A DNA stretch of 64,000 nucleotides, taken from assembly GCF_000427965.1 (NCBI RefSeq), contig NZ_ATZA01000010.1:1-64000 (forward strand). Direction: 5' to 3'. The stretch's first letter is position 1. Each line of letters starts with the position of its first letter. The translations under genes and the position numbers were made by a program. The notes beneath the pieces were generated by a model, which ran no database searches, was not told the origin of the DNA, and saw only the letters and a list, made by a program, of their open reading frames with translations. This document shows, piece by piece, positions 17,641-25,819 of the stretch. This DNA comes from Olivibacter sitiensis DSM 17696. Its GTDB lineage: Bacteria > Bacteroidota > Bacteroidia > Sphingobacteriales > Sphingobacteriaceae.

Positions 17641-18288
17641 CTAAGCGTTTTTCACCAAGATGCTTTCAAGCACATTGGCTACATCTTCGCACTTATCAGT
17701 TGCTGTTTCCAAAGTTCCCAAAACTTCCTTATGCTTGATAAGCGCAATGGCATCCGTCTCAAACTCAAACAAGTCGGCAACGGCCTTATTGTATACGATA
17801 TCCGCTTTGTTTTCCACGCTGTTGATACGTACGCAGGCATCTGCTATAGCGCGCACGTTTTTGAGGTTGCGCAACTCCTGTATCCCTTTGTTTAAGGCTT
17901 CCACTGCTTCTACAATAAGTAAGGCAAGTTCCTTAATGACTGGGGTCATCTCCGTTACATGATAGAGATCCATGCGATTGGCCGAATCATAGATAAAATC
18001 GGCTACATCGTCCAATGAACTGGCTAAGGTATGTATATCTTCACGGTCAAAAGGAGTGATGAAGTTTCTGCCCAGTTCTAGGTGAATCTGATGCGTGATA
18101 TCATCTCCTTTATGTTCCAGGTCTCTTACCCTTTTATAGGCTTCTTTTCTTTTGGAGGGATCCTCAATGTTGACGGCTTCATTAAGCGCATTGGCAATAT
18201 CTATGAGATTAAGACTTGCTTGCTCAAAAAGAGGGAAGAATTTCTTATCCTTTGGGACAAAATACTGAAAGATGCTGTTCAGTGACAT
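17641..18288 (-). CDS. DUF47 (PhoU-like) Pit accessory protein
   Basis: 215 residues, all-helical, of the DUF47/PhoU-like family. The start MSLNSIFQYFVPKDKKFF and the motifs DLEHKGDDITHQIHLEL, DREDIHTLASSLDDVADFI and NKADIVYNKAV-like helices are typical. It is thought to control PiT transport. ATG 18288 is preferred; the TTG seven codons upstream lies inside a -7-like box (TACCTTTG on the minus strand, 18307-18314). PiT follows downstream. Confidence 0.9.
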   Translation of the reverse strand: MSLNSIFQYFVPKDKKFFPLFEQASLNLIDIANALNEAVNIEDPSKRKEAYKRVRDLEHKGDDITHQIHLELGRNFITPFDREDIHTLASSLDDVADFIYDSANRMDLYHVTEMTPVIKELALLIVEAVEALNKGIQELRNLKNVRAIADACVRINSVENKADIVYNKAVADLFEFETDAIALIKHKEVLGTLETATDKCEDVANVLESILVKNA

Positions 18289-18306
18289 ATGTTGGAAATT
18301 ATGGGA

Positions 18307-18343
18307 CAAAGGTAATACCCTAATGTTAAGTTAATGTTAACTT
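18307..18343 (-). promoter_or_regulatory. Promoter box plus Pho-box-like repeat before DUF47-PiT
   Basis: On the minus strand TTAACA occurs twice with an 11-base period (18335-18340 and 18324-18329), followed by a -7 box TACCTTTG at 18307-18314. The TTAACA-N5-TTAACA form is that of PhoP/PhoB-type direct repeats in other phyla. The same DNA also holds a perfect inverted repeat, AAGTTAAtgTTAACTT (18328-18343). Position before phosphate-transport genes and after a PhoR-like kinase fits phosphate control, but the regulator is not in the window. Confidence 0.45.
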
Positions 18344-18367
18344 TCCTGCAAAGCTATAAGATTAAAG

Positions 18368-19405
18368 TCAAAATTTGGGCTTTGCTTTCTGTATAGTGAA
18401 AGCAAATGTAGAGCCAATTCCTTCGGTGCTTCTGACCGAAATGGTCTGTTGGTGAGCTTCGAGGATATGCTTAACGATAGCTAAGCCTAAGCCCGACCCT
18501 CCTACTTGGCGAGACCTGCTCTTTTCGGTACGGAAAAAACGCTCGAATAGGCGCGGTAAGTACCGTTCTTCGATACCCATGCCGTCATCCGTTACTTCAA
18601 TCAATATCTGGTCAAAAAGTTCATAGGTTTTTATGTGCGTATATCCATCTTCTTTGCCGTATTTGATGGAATTGGAAACTAGATTGATCAGAACCTGCCT
18701 CATCTTTTCCCTGTCTGCATAAACCCAGGTGGGGCCGTGGTACTTTTCCTTGAATACAAGATGGATATGGTATTTTTTGGCTTTTAGATCTAAAGATTCC
18801 AGTACCTCCTTGATAAGAGAAGCGATATCAAATCGGGTATAGTTCATTCTTATCTCCCTGTTTTCCAGCTTAGAAATCTCGTTCAGATCGTTTATTAGGT
18901 AATTGAGGCGGTCTACGTTTTGGGAAGCCTTGTCCAAGAATTTCTGAGCGGTTTGGACGTCTTCTTCTATTAAGCCATCCTTCAAAGCTTCCAGATAACC
19001 CTGTACTGCAAATAGTGGAGTCTTAAATTCGTGTGAAATATTTGAAAGGAACTCACGACGAAATTGTTCTTGATTCTTTAGTGTATCTATCTCCGCCTTT
19101 TTCTCAATGGCCCATTCGCGTACTTCTTTCTGCAAATCGTTAATAGGGTCGTCAGAACGATGCTCGCCTATGACATTCTTCAGGTCTTTCCCCAATTTGA
19201 GGTTATGAATGAATTTGTATATGAGCAGGATGCGGCGATGCACGTATTTTTCTATCATATAATAGAAAACAAGAAAGCTCAAGGCAAATGCAATAGCAAA
19301 AGTGTACAATGCCTCTTCTAAATTGCGTTGGAAATAAAAATGCATGCAAGCCAAGCTCATGGAGACCACAAGAGCATTGATGAAAACTAACAGGCGAAAT
19401 TGCAT
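18368..19405 (-). CDS. PhoR-like sensor histidine kinase
   Basis: 345 residues. Two adjacent membrane segments (about 5-22 and 33-51) enclose a very short outer loop, then a linker and HisKA domain with H125 (LSNISHEFKTPL). The HATPase domain has LINLVSNSIKYG, DDGMGIEE and GGSGLGLAIVKH. The short sensing region and overall form match PhoR/VicK-type kinases. Its position directly before DUF47 and PiT favours a phosphate role. No PhoB-like regulator is seen on either side, so the partner is elsewhere. The psd gene ends 24 bases upstream. Confidence 0.88.
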   Translation of the reverse strand: MQFRLLVFINALVVSMSLACMHFYFQRNLEEALYTFAIAFALSFLVFYYMIEKYVHRRILLIYKFIHNLKLGKDLKNVIGEHRSDDPINDLQKEVREWAIEKKAEIDTLKNQEQFRREFLSNISHEFKTPLFAVQGYLEALKDGLIEEDVQTAQKFLDKASQNVDRLNYLINDLNEISKLENREIRMNYTRFDIASLIKEVLESLDLKAKKYHIHLVFKEKYHGPTWVYADREKMRQVLINLVSNSIKYGKEDGYTHIKTYELFDQILIEVTDDGMGIEERYLPRLFERFFRTEKSRSRQVGGSGLGLAIVKHILEAHQQTISVRSTEGIGSTFAFTIQKAKPKF

Positions 19406-19429
19406 GATCTGTTTCTGTCCTTTGTTATG

Positions 19430-20092
19430 TTAAATATTTAGTTGGGCGATAGTGCTTACTCCGCCCGTCACTTTGTCTCCAAGCTTAACTTGAATTTCCG
19501 TACCAAGTGGAAGGAAGACGTCTACGCGCGAGCCAAATTTTATAAAACCGAATTCCTCCCCTTGTTTCACTTCCTTGCCCTCCTCTACATACCAAACGAT
19601 CCGCCTGGCAAGGGCTCCCGCTATCTGTCTGAAAAGAATGGGTATGCCCCTTTCATTTTCTACGACGATAGTTGTGCGTTCATTCAATGTAGATGATTTT
19701 GGATTCCATGCCATTAGGTATTTGCCCGGATGGTATTTGAAAAAGCGAACCACGCCCTTTATCGGACTTCGGTTGCTATGCACATTTATGGGAGACATGA
19801 AAATGGATATTTGAATCCGCTTGTCATGAAAGTATTCTGTTTCCTCTGTTTCTTCTATAACCACCACCTTTCCGTCTGCTGGACTTACGATGGCCAAATC
19901 ATCGGCTGTCAATTTGCGAATAGGACTCCTAAAAAACTGTACTATAGTTATAAAAAGCAGGAAGGATAAGATATAAACGGCCCATATCAAATAGCTGTTT
20001 TCAGAAAAATAAAAATGAATCAACGCATTGGCGACAAATATGAACAATACGCAAATGGCTAAAGTGCTATACCCTTCCTTGTGAAACTTCAT
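19430..20092 (-). CDS. psd: Phosphatidylserine decarboxylase, short proenzyme type
   Basis: 220 residues. It makes phosphatidylethanolamine from phosphatidylserine. The N-terminal two hydrophobic segments anchor it to the inner membrane. The conserved SPADGKV (about 70-76) and SPINVH (H105) precede the self-cleavage site FGSRVD, where S188 becomes the pyruvoyl group. The length of about 220 residues is that of the short bacterial form. hpt lies 62 bases upstream and the PhoR-like kinase 24 bases downstream, all on one strand. Confidence 0.94.
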   Translation of the reverse strand: MKFHKEGYSTLAICVLFIFVANALIHFYFSENSYLIWAVYILSFLLFITIVQFFRSPIRKLTADDLAIVSPADGKVVVIEETEETEYFHDKRIQISIFMSPINVHSNRSPIKGVVRFFKYHPGKYLMAWNPKSSTLNERTTIVVENERGIPILFRQIAGALARRIVWYVEEGKEVKQGEEFGFIKFGSRVDVFLPLGTEIQVKLGDKVTGGVSTIAQLNI

Positions 20093-20154
20093 GACCTATA
20101 TTTTGCAGCAAAGATAGTCAATCGTAAGGTTATTGTTCAGTGTGGCCGGATATT

Positions 20155-20700
20155 TTAAGGGATCTCTCTTTTCAATCGGTAGATGTCTTTTAAATTTCGT
20201 CCTAAGCCATTGTAGTCCAGGCCATACCCAACCACAAATTCATTCTCAATCTCGAAGCCTACGTAAGCGATCTCGTCAAAATCGTGCTGTAATGCAGCAG
20301 GTTTTAGCAACAAGGTACAAACGGCCACGCTGGCAGGTTTTTCTTTCTTAACAAGCTCTATTACCTGTTTCAGCGTATTGCCGCTCTCCACAATGTCTTC
20401 CAAGATAATAACCTCCCTGTCCTGAAGGCTCATGTTTAGGCCTATCAGGTTCTTTATTTGCTCACTCTGCCGCTCACCTTGGTAGGACGCAAGCTTCACA
20501 AAAGATATTTCGCAGCCTATTTCGATTTCTTTCAACAAATCGGCTGCAAACATAAAAGAACCATTCAATACACTGATAAAAACAGGTAAACGCTTTTCGT
20601 AGGCGACGTTAATTTGAATCCCGATGAGTCGAATATTCTTTTCGATTTGGTCGTATTCAAGCAACAACTCAAATTCTTTCTTATCTATCTGTATCGTCAT
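20155..20700 (-). CDS. hpt: Hypoxanthine phosphoribosyltransferase
   Basis: 181 residues, a type I phosphoribosyltransferase that salvages hypoxanthine and guanine. The PRPP loop is VIILEDIVESGNTL, and the early VLNGSFMFAADLL and late FVVGYGLDYNG agree with HPRT. ATG 20700 is chosen because MTIQIDKKEFELLL is the normal start. The gene begins 20 bases inside the end of the transglycosylase gene, so the two are translationally coupled. Confidence 0.92.
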   Translation of the reverse strand: MTIQIDKKEFELLLEYDQIEKNIRLIGIQINVAYEKRLPVFISVLNGSFMFAADLLKEIEIGCEISFVKLASYQGERQSEQIKNLIGLNMSLQDREVIILEDIVESGNTLKQVIELVKKEKPASVAVCTLLLKPAALQHDFDEIAYVGFEIENEFVVGYGLDYNGLGRNLKDIYRLKREIP

Positions 20701-22750
20701 CTTCGTTTTTCTCTTTTTTGCCTCCGCCAAATATACGTTGGAATAGGTTTCTTTTTTCTTCAACTTCTTCGTCTATATAAATGGAGTCGATAGCCAATGA
20801 GTCTGTTTCTAAATAGGCAGGTTTGGCAGGGCGCAACGGTTCGCGGAGACTTACATTATACATCCCATAAGTATTGGTGCTGTCATAAGGAGCCAATCCT
20901 CTACGTGCCATAATACCCCCAATCAACCGATAATACGCTCCCATGTAAGGTTTTAGCTCTCCGGTATATTGGAAAGGATATAGGCCAGTTTTCGGTTTGG
21001 GCACAATACTGGTCAGGTAAATACTTTCGCCCAAATTGAGCTCAGAAGCGCTTTTTCCAAAATAATACCTAGAAGCTTCCCCTATTCCATATACGTTTCT
21101 ACCCCATTCTATGATGTTTAGGTAGACTTCAAACATACGTTCCTTGCTGGATACCCTGTTGTTTTCTATAAGCCATACCATCAATATTTCCTCTATTTTC
21201 CTAGCCAAGGTTTTTTCACGACCGAGGTAAACGTTTTTTACCAATTGCATGGATATTGTACTCCCTCCTCTTTTAAACGACTTCACCTTGATGTTCGTGG
21301 CGATGGAATTTCGAATAGCTTCGTTTACGAAGCCTTTGTGGCTAAAGAAAGAAGGGTCTTCTGCTGTAAGTATAGCGTTTTTTAAGTAGGGAGAAATCTG
21401 ATCAATAGGGGTGAAGTTGGGGTTTTCCGTGCTCACTAGGATATTTCGCATAGGTTTTCCGTACTCATATGGCGTATATACGAAAGGAGCGTTTATCTTG
21501 GATAAATTTGTCTTGCCCCAAGAGTTGATCTTGAAATCTTTTTTGTCCAAGGAAGAATATAGCTTGACACTATCGGGCATATTCATGTCTATCGCAAAGT
21601 CAAGAGTATATTTGAGCTTGCCTGCCACGCGTATACCTTCCAGGTTGTCAAAAAGGCCGTGAGGGAGTGCGTCAAAAAAATCCTGGGCGGATTGTTCCGG
21701 CATTCTTAACCCCAGCTGGACCTTCTTGCTGCTGTCAAGTGTTAATTTCGCATATGGATGCGCCATCATGTTCTTTAGGTGAAATGTTGACTTGTCTTTC
21801 AGCTCTATATAGTTTTTGCCTATGGATAAAATTGCCTCGATGTGTGCGTTGTCTACGGTAACGGGCTCTTCATTAATGCGCCAGTGGTGTATAGAAAGAT
21901 TGCTGACGCCGCCACCACCGACAATTTCCAGGTTATCACCTTGCCTAAAAGATACCTGATCCAAGTTGGCAGACAGTGTGTCGAAGCGTAGGGTAAGACC
22001 ATATTTTTTCTTTATAACAGGCAGTTCTATAGGCTGATTTTCTGCAAATAGCTTGATGTTGAAGTGCTTGTTCCCAGGGTCAACCTTGCCTGTTAAGTGC
22101 CATAGTGCTTCTTTCGCGTTTAGCCAGATAGTGCTTTGCAAATTCCCATTTCTTATCGTTGCCTCTGGGACGGTGAGCCGTTGGTTAAGGCTGTCATCGC
22201 GGTAGGACCAAATAAGGTTGCTCAGCTCCATATTGTCGGGTATCTTGTAAAGCACACTGTTTATAATGCCGTCGGCAAGCTGGGCAAGGTTGGTGGATGT
22301 GTTTTTGTCTATGAGATCTTTTTCTTTGTCCTGTTTGCGGAACAGAAAGTCATAGTTGCTAGTGGTGTCTCTTTTCACAAACTGTAGATGAATATCCGCT
22401 GTTTGTACTTCCGAGACCTGTATCTCTCCTTTTAGTAGAGGCCAAAACTTCACGCTTACCGCCAAAGTATTCATGGTCAAAAGGGTGTCGCGTTGTTGAG
22501 GAACCAAGGAGATGTTTGATAAATAGACGGTTTTGAAACCAGAAAAACCATATTTGCCTGTCTGAAAATCTATTTCATAATCTTCAAGCAATTTGGCTTT
22601 TGTCTTAGCGATGGCATGCTTAAGCAAATCGTCTCTTTTTTTGTAAATAACGAATAGCGCAATGAGCGCCACTAAAAAAAATGCACCAATGATATAGGCA
22701 GCCACTTTCAGGTGCCTATGTTGCAACTTGATTTTTTTTATATCAAACAT
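20681..22750 (-). CDS. Transglycosylase (GT51) with AsmA-like N-terminal region
   Basis: 689 residues. A single membrane segment lies near residues 17-36. A long beta-rich region (about 40-430) resembles AsmA-type proteins. The GT51 peptidoglycan polymerase domain follows, with catalytic AILTAEDPSFFSHKG and the FKRGGSTISMQLVKNVYLG and RKIEEILMVWLIE motifs. There is no penicillin-binding transpeptidase domain. The C-terminus is a charged tail (GGGKKEKNEDDDTDR). It probably polymerises lipid II at the outer face of the inner membrane. The divergent gene is mrp, 217 bases away. Confidence 0.88.
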   Translation of the reverse strand: MFDIKKIKLQHRHLKVAAYIIGAFFLVALIALFVIYKKRDDLLKHAIAKTKAKLLEDYEIDFQTGKYGFSGFKTVYLSNISLVPQQRDTLLTMNTLAVSVKFWPLLKGEIQVSEVQTADIHLQFVKRDTTSNYDFLFRKQDKEKDLIDKNTSTNLAQLADGIINSVLYKIPDNMELSNLIWSYRDDSLNQRLTVPEATIRNGNLQSTIWLNAKEALWHLTGKVDPGNKHFNIKLFAENQPIELPVIKKKYGLTLRFDTLSANLDQVSFRQGDNLEIVGGGGVSNLSIHHWRINEEPVTVDNAHIEAILSIGKNYIELKDKSTFHLKNMMAHPYAKLTLDSSKKVQLGLRMPEQSAQDFFDALPHGLFDNLEGIRVAGKLKYTLDFAIDMNMPDSVKLYSSLDKKDFKINSWGKTNLSKINAPFVYTPYEYGKPMRNILVSTENPNFTPIDQISPYLKNAILTAEDPSFFSHKGFVNEAIRNSIATNIKVKSFKRGGSTISMQLVKNVYLGREKTLARKIEEILMVWLIENNRVSSKERMFEVYLNIIEWGRNVYGIGEASRYYFGKSASELNLGESIYLTSIVPKPKTGLYPFQYTGELKPYMGAYYRLIGGIMARRGLAPYDSTNTYGMYNVSLREPLRPAKPAYLETDSLAIDSIYIDEEVEEKRNLFQRIFGGGKKEKNEDDDTDR

Positions 22751-22927
22751 GTGTATTGCAGAATAGGAGACAATGTCTCTGGCACATAAGCAAGATTTGA
22801 GCCAAATATTGCGTTCTGTTGCCTTTGTTGACCATACTTGCGCCCATCCATTTGTTGATTTTATGTAGAATAAGCGGCAAAGATCATTATTATGGCGTAA
22901 GGATCAAATTAATAGCCGATGATTTAG

Positions 22928-22935
22928 TAAATTTG
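22928..22935 (+). promoter_or_regulatory. -7 box for mrp
   Basis: TAAATTTG matches TAnnTTTG and lies 32 bases before the mrp ATG. No good -33 box is seen at the usual distance. The rest of the 217-base gap between the two divergent genes shows nothing I can name. Confidence 0.4.
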
Positions 22936-22967
22936 TATTCTTCAAAAAAAGACGGAATTTAAAGGAT

Positions 22968-24044
22968 ATGATTACGAGAGAACAGGTGCTAGTGGCGTTG
23001 AGCAATGTGGAAGATCCGGATTTCAAGAAAGATCTGGTCACCTTAAACATGATTAGGGATATAGAAATTACGCCAAATCGCTTGCGGTTCAGTGTCGTGT
23101 TGACAACTCCAGCTTGCCCTATGAAAGATCATATTGAACATGCTTGTAGAAATGCCATTAGCTATTTTGTAGACAAAGATATTGAAGTAGATATCCATAT
23201 GACTTCGAAAGTGACCGCTTTGCCGGAGCAGGCGCAACTGGCGGACATAAAGAATATCATCCTGGTAGCTTCAGGAAAAGGAGGAGTGGGTAAGTCTACC
23301 GTAGCTGCCAACCTGGCACTTTCACTGGCGGAAAAGGGCGCAAAGGTGGGCTTGCTGGACGCAGATATATATGGGCCATCACAACCGCTGATGTTTGGCG
23401 TAGAAGGTGCCAGGCCACAAGCCTCGCAAACACCAGACGGGAAAACACGTATTCAGCCTATTGAACGATTTGGTATTAAACTGCTCTCAATAGGTTTCTT
23501 TACAGATCCTAGGCAGCCTGTGCCATGGCGGGGCCCAATGGTAAGCGCTGCGATCAAGCAGCTTTTTAGCGATGCGGATTGGGGAGAGCTGGACTATCTG
23601 GTAGTGGACCTCCCTCCAGGCACTGGCGATATCCATATAACAGTGGCGCAAAACTATCCCATCACTGGTGCTGTGATTGTGACTACGCCGCAGCAAGTGG
23701 CCTTGGCCGATGCAATCAAGGGGATGGGCATGTTTATGATGAATAACATTGATATTCCCATACTTGGCATAGTGGAAAACATGGCCTATTTCACTCCTGC
23801 AGAATTGCCCGAAAGCAAATATTATATCTTCGGAAAAGACGGAGGGAAGCGCTTGGCAAAGGATTTTGACCTTCCCTTTCTCGGAGAAGTGCCTCTAGTG
23901 AAAAGCATGAGCGATGCAGGGGATAATGGGTTCCCTATTGTATTGGATGAAGATTCTCCAATTGCTGGGGTATTTGCAACCATTGCTGAACGTATGGCGC
24001 AACAGGTCTCGCTGCTGCATGTAAGGGAAAAGGAGAACGTTTGA
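22968..24044 (+). CDS. mrp: Mrp/ApbC-family Fe-S cluster carrier ATPase
   Basis: 358 residues. Residues 1-85 are the MIP18/DUF59 domain, including LTTPACPMKDH. The ParA-like ATPase follows, with GKGGVGKST (103-111) and LLDADIYGPSQP. These proteins carry Fe-S clusters to target enzymes. The C-terminal CxxC that holds the shared cluster in many members is missing; the corresponding ENMAYFTPAELPESKYYIFG has no cysteine. I believe this is usual in Bacteroidota. A NifU-domain gene follows 60 bases downstream, in line with a role in cluster assembly. Confidence 0.92.
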   Translation: MITREQVLVALSNVEDPDFKKDLVTLNMIRDIEITPNRLRFSVVLTTPACPMKDHIEHACRNAISYFVDKDIEVDIHMTSKVTALPEQAQLADIKNIILVASGKGGVGKSTVAANLALSLAEKGAKVGLLDADIYGPSQPLMFGVEGARPQASQTPDGKTRIQPIERFGIKLLSIGFFTDPRQPVPWRGPMVSAAIKQLFSDADWGELDYLVVDLPPGTGDIHITVAQNYPITGAVIVTTPQQVALADAIKGMGMFMMNNIDIPILGIVENMAYFTPAELPESKYYIFGKDGGKRLAKDFDLPFLGEVPLVKSMSDAGDNGFPIVLDEDSPIAGVFATIAERMAQQVSLLHVREKENV

Positions 24045-24104
24045 TTTGTGCTGCATTTATTTTGATAAAAAATAAGTATCTTTACAGTTTAAAATAACCA
24101 GATT

Positions 24105-24389
24105 ATGGGAGCGAGTTTAAAAGAAAAAGTGGAGCAGGCATTGGATACGATGAGGCCGTATTTGGAAGCAGACGGAGGGAACGTGTCAATCGAGGAGATT
24201 ACTCCAGATAATGTAGTGAAGCTTCGTCTGTTGGGTTCTTGTGCTTCCTGCTCAATGAGCATTATGACTTTCAAGGCGGGGTTGGAGCAGGCAATAAAAA
24301 AGGCTGTTCCAGAAATTAGCAGCGTGGAGGCGATCAATATTACAGATATAAAAGATGCGAATGCTATTAGCCCCAATGCTTTGGGCTAG
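24105..24389 (+). CDS. NifU C-terminal-domain Fe-S scaffold protein
   Basis: 94 residues, only the NifU C-terminal (Nfu) domain. MRPYLEADGGNVSIEEI and LLGSCASCSMSIMT, with the cluster-binding CxxC, are the family signatures. It holds or passes on a 4Fe-4S cluster between two subunits. It follows mrp, and the two probably act in the same pathway. A -7-like TATCTTTA at 24077-24084 suggests it also has its own promoter. Confidence 0.93.
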   Translation: MGASLKEKVEQALDTMRPYLEADGGNVSIEEITPDNVVKLRLLGSCASCSMSIMTFKAGLEQAIKKAVPEISSVEAINITDIKDANAISPNALG

Positions 24390-24472
24390 AAAATTTAAGA
24401 TTGAGCTATGTGCGTAGGGCAATTAACATATTTTAACGAAATTAAGCCCTTGATATTTTATAGCTTTACAAC

Positions 24473-25129
24473 TTGATGATGAGATATTTTTCGTTTCTGA
24501 TATTTGTGATGTTTTTTGCTGGTATAACAGAAGTTTCATCCCAGCAATTATCTAAAGAGAAGAAGTTGGTACAATTTAGTGGCATGATACGCAATGCTAC
24601 AACAGGAGAGGTAGTGCCTTACGTGACCTTAGTAAACCTTTCGCATCTTGAGGAAATCCATAACGCAAACCATCAAGGGTTCTTCTCTTTTGCGGCCAAT
24701 GTAGGCGACACTATTCGTTTGAGTGCCGTGGGCTATGAAAGAGTCGTTTTTGTGGTGCCACAGGCCGACGGGTTCAATGTGACCACCAAAATAGAGATGT
24801 CTCCACATATCGTAGACTTGCCCGTGGTGGACATTTATCCATGGGCCAGCGTTGAAGAATTTACGTATGATTTTATGAATTTGCAAATCGCTGACGACGA
24901 TTATCTTATTGCTCAGCGTAATCTCAGTTATGAAAGCATAATGGCTCTAAAGGAAAACACGCCTATGGATGCTACAGAGATGCAAAACTGGAGTTATAAT
25001 GCAAGACATCATAATATGTCTATCAAGAACATTAACCAGCGCATGGCCAACCCCTTACTCAACCCTTTTGCCTGGGGGTCTTTGATTCAACAAATAAGCA
25101 AAGGAAAGGCTAGCAGCCAGAAAAAATAA
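24473..25129 (+). CDS. Exported protein with carboxypeptidase-D regulatory-like domain
   Basis: 218 residues. A signal peptide covers about residues 1-24 (SFLIFVMFFAGITEVSSQ). The next 75 residues form a CarboxypepD_reg-like beta sandwich: FSGMIRNATTGEVVPYVTLV, then GFFSFAANVGDTIRLSAVGY. The rest is not recognised. Such domains occur in TonB receptors and stand-alone periplasmic proteins of Bacteroidota. ATG codons at 24473, 24476 and 24479 are in tandem, so the exact start is uncertain by two residues. Confidence 0.8.
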   Translation: MMMRYFSFLIFVMFFAGITEVSSQQLSKEKKLVQFSGMIRNATTGEVVPYVTLVNLSHLEEIHNANHQGFFSFAANVGDTIRLSAVGYERVVFVVPQADGFNVTTKIEMSPHIVDLPVVDIYPWASVEEFTYDFMNLQIADDDYLIAQRNLSYESIMALKENTPMDATEMQNWSYNARHHNMSIKNINQRMANPLLNPFAWGSLIQQISKGKASSQKK

Positions 25130-25167
25130 AACCCGACTCCCCGTTTATTAATAGCGTAAGCCGGGTT
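25121..25167 (-). terminator. Terminator of the nitroreductase gene
   Basis: On the minus strand AACCCGGCT (from 25167) pairs with AGTCGGGTT (to 25130), with one mismatch. The T-rich tract TTATTTTTT (25129-25121) follows. The tract overlaps the last codons of the convergent plus-strand gene. It lies 33 bases past the nitroreductase stop. Confidence 0.65.
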
Positions 25168-25199
25168 AATCCCTTTCGTTGATATTCAAAATTGCCTAA

Positions 25200-25781
25200 C
25201 TATCCTTCAATCCAGGTGATTTTCTCACTAATAGGTGTACGCACACTTTCCCTTTCTGCTTCGCTGTGATAGCCCATATAAAATAATCCTAAGCATTGTT
25301 GGTTCTCTTTGAGATTGAGGAACTCGCTTAGTTGGGTGGCAGAACTAGGGCTACTCCAATAGCTGCCGATGCCCTTTGCCGCTGCTGCCAACCAGATATT
25401 CTGGACAGCACACGATACGGCTGCTAGTTCCTCCCATTCCGGAACCTTACCACTATAGTTTACAACAATGGCTAAAACAGCACTGGATTGTGTGACCTTT
25501 TCGTAGGTTACATCGTATTTCTTCTGAACGAAAAGTTCGTTATCTACGCTATCCTTATAGATCTCGGCAAGTTTCTCGGCCAAGCGAACCAGCCCTTGCT
25601 TTCTAAATACGGTAAAGCGCCATGGCTCTGTGCGCTTATGCGTCGGGGCATCATTTGCACATTCCAACAAGGTAATGAGTGTATCCTTGGAGATCTCTTG
25701 ATCAGAGTAGCTTGCAGGAAAGATGCTCCTTCTATATTTTATATTGTGAATTACGGTTTCCGCTGTTGTATCTTCCTTCAT
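25200..25781 (-). CDS. Nitroreductase-family flavoprotein
   Basis: 193 residues, FMN-binding nitroreductase fold. YRRSIFP near the start binds the flavin phosphate. ANDAPTHKRTEPWRFTVF and AAAKGIGSYWSSP are typical of the YdjA-like subgroup of small nitroreductases. It reduces nitroaromatics or quinone-like substrates with NAD(P)H; the natural substrate is unknown. ATG 25781 is used, since the frame upstream starts only at a TTG. Confidence 0.88.
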   Translation of the reverse strand: MKEDTTAETVIHNIKYRRSIFPASYSDQEISKDTLITLLECANDAPTHKRTEPWRFTVFRKQGLVRLAEKLAEIYKDSVDNELFVQKKYDVTYEKVTQSSAVLAIVVNYSGKVPEWEELAAVSCAVQNIWLAAAAKGIGSYWSSPSSATQLSEFLNLKENQQCLGLFYMGYHSEAERESVRTPISEKITWIEG

Positions 25782-25819
25782 TATGATTTGCAACTATTAA
25801 ATCTTATTAAACGAGCCAA

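Noticed and set aside
24023-24064. TTTG boxes upstream of the NifU-domain gene as a full promoter
   Set aside because: Spacing to the TATCTTTA box is 12 or 28 bases, not the usual 19-20.
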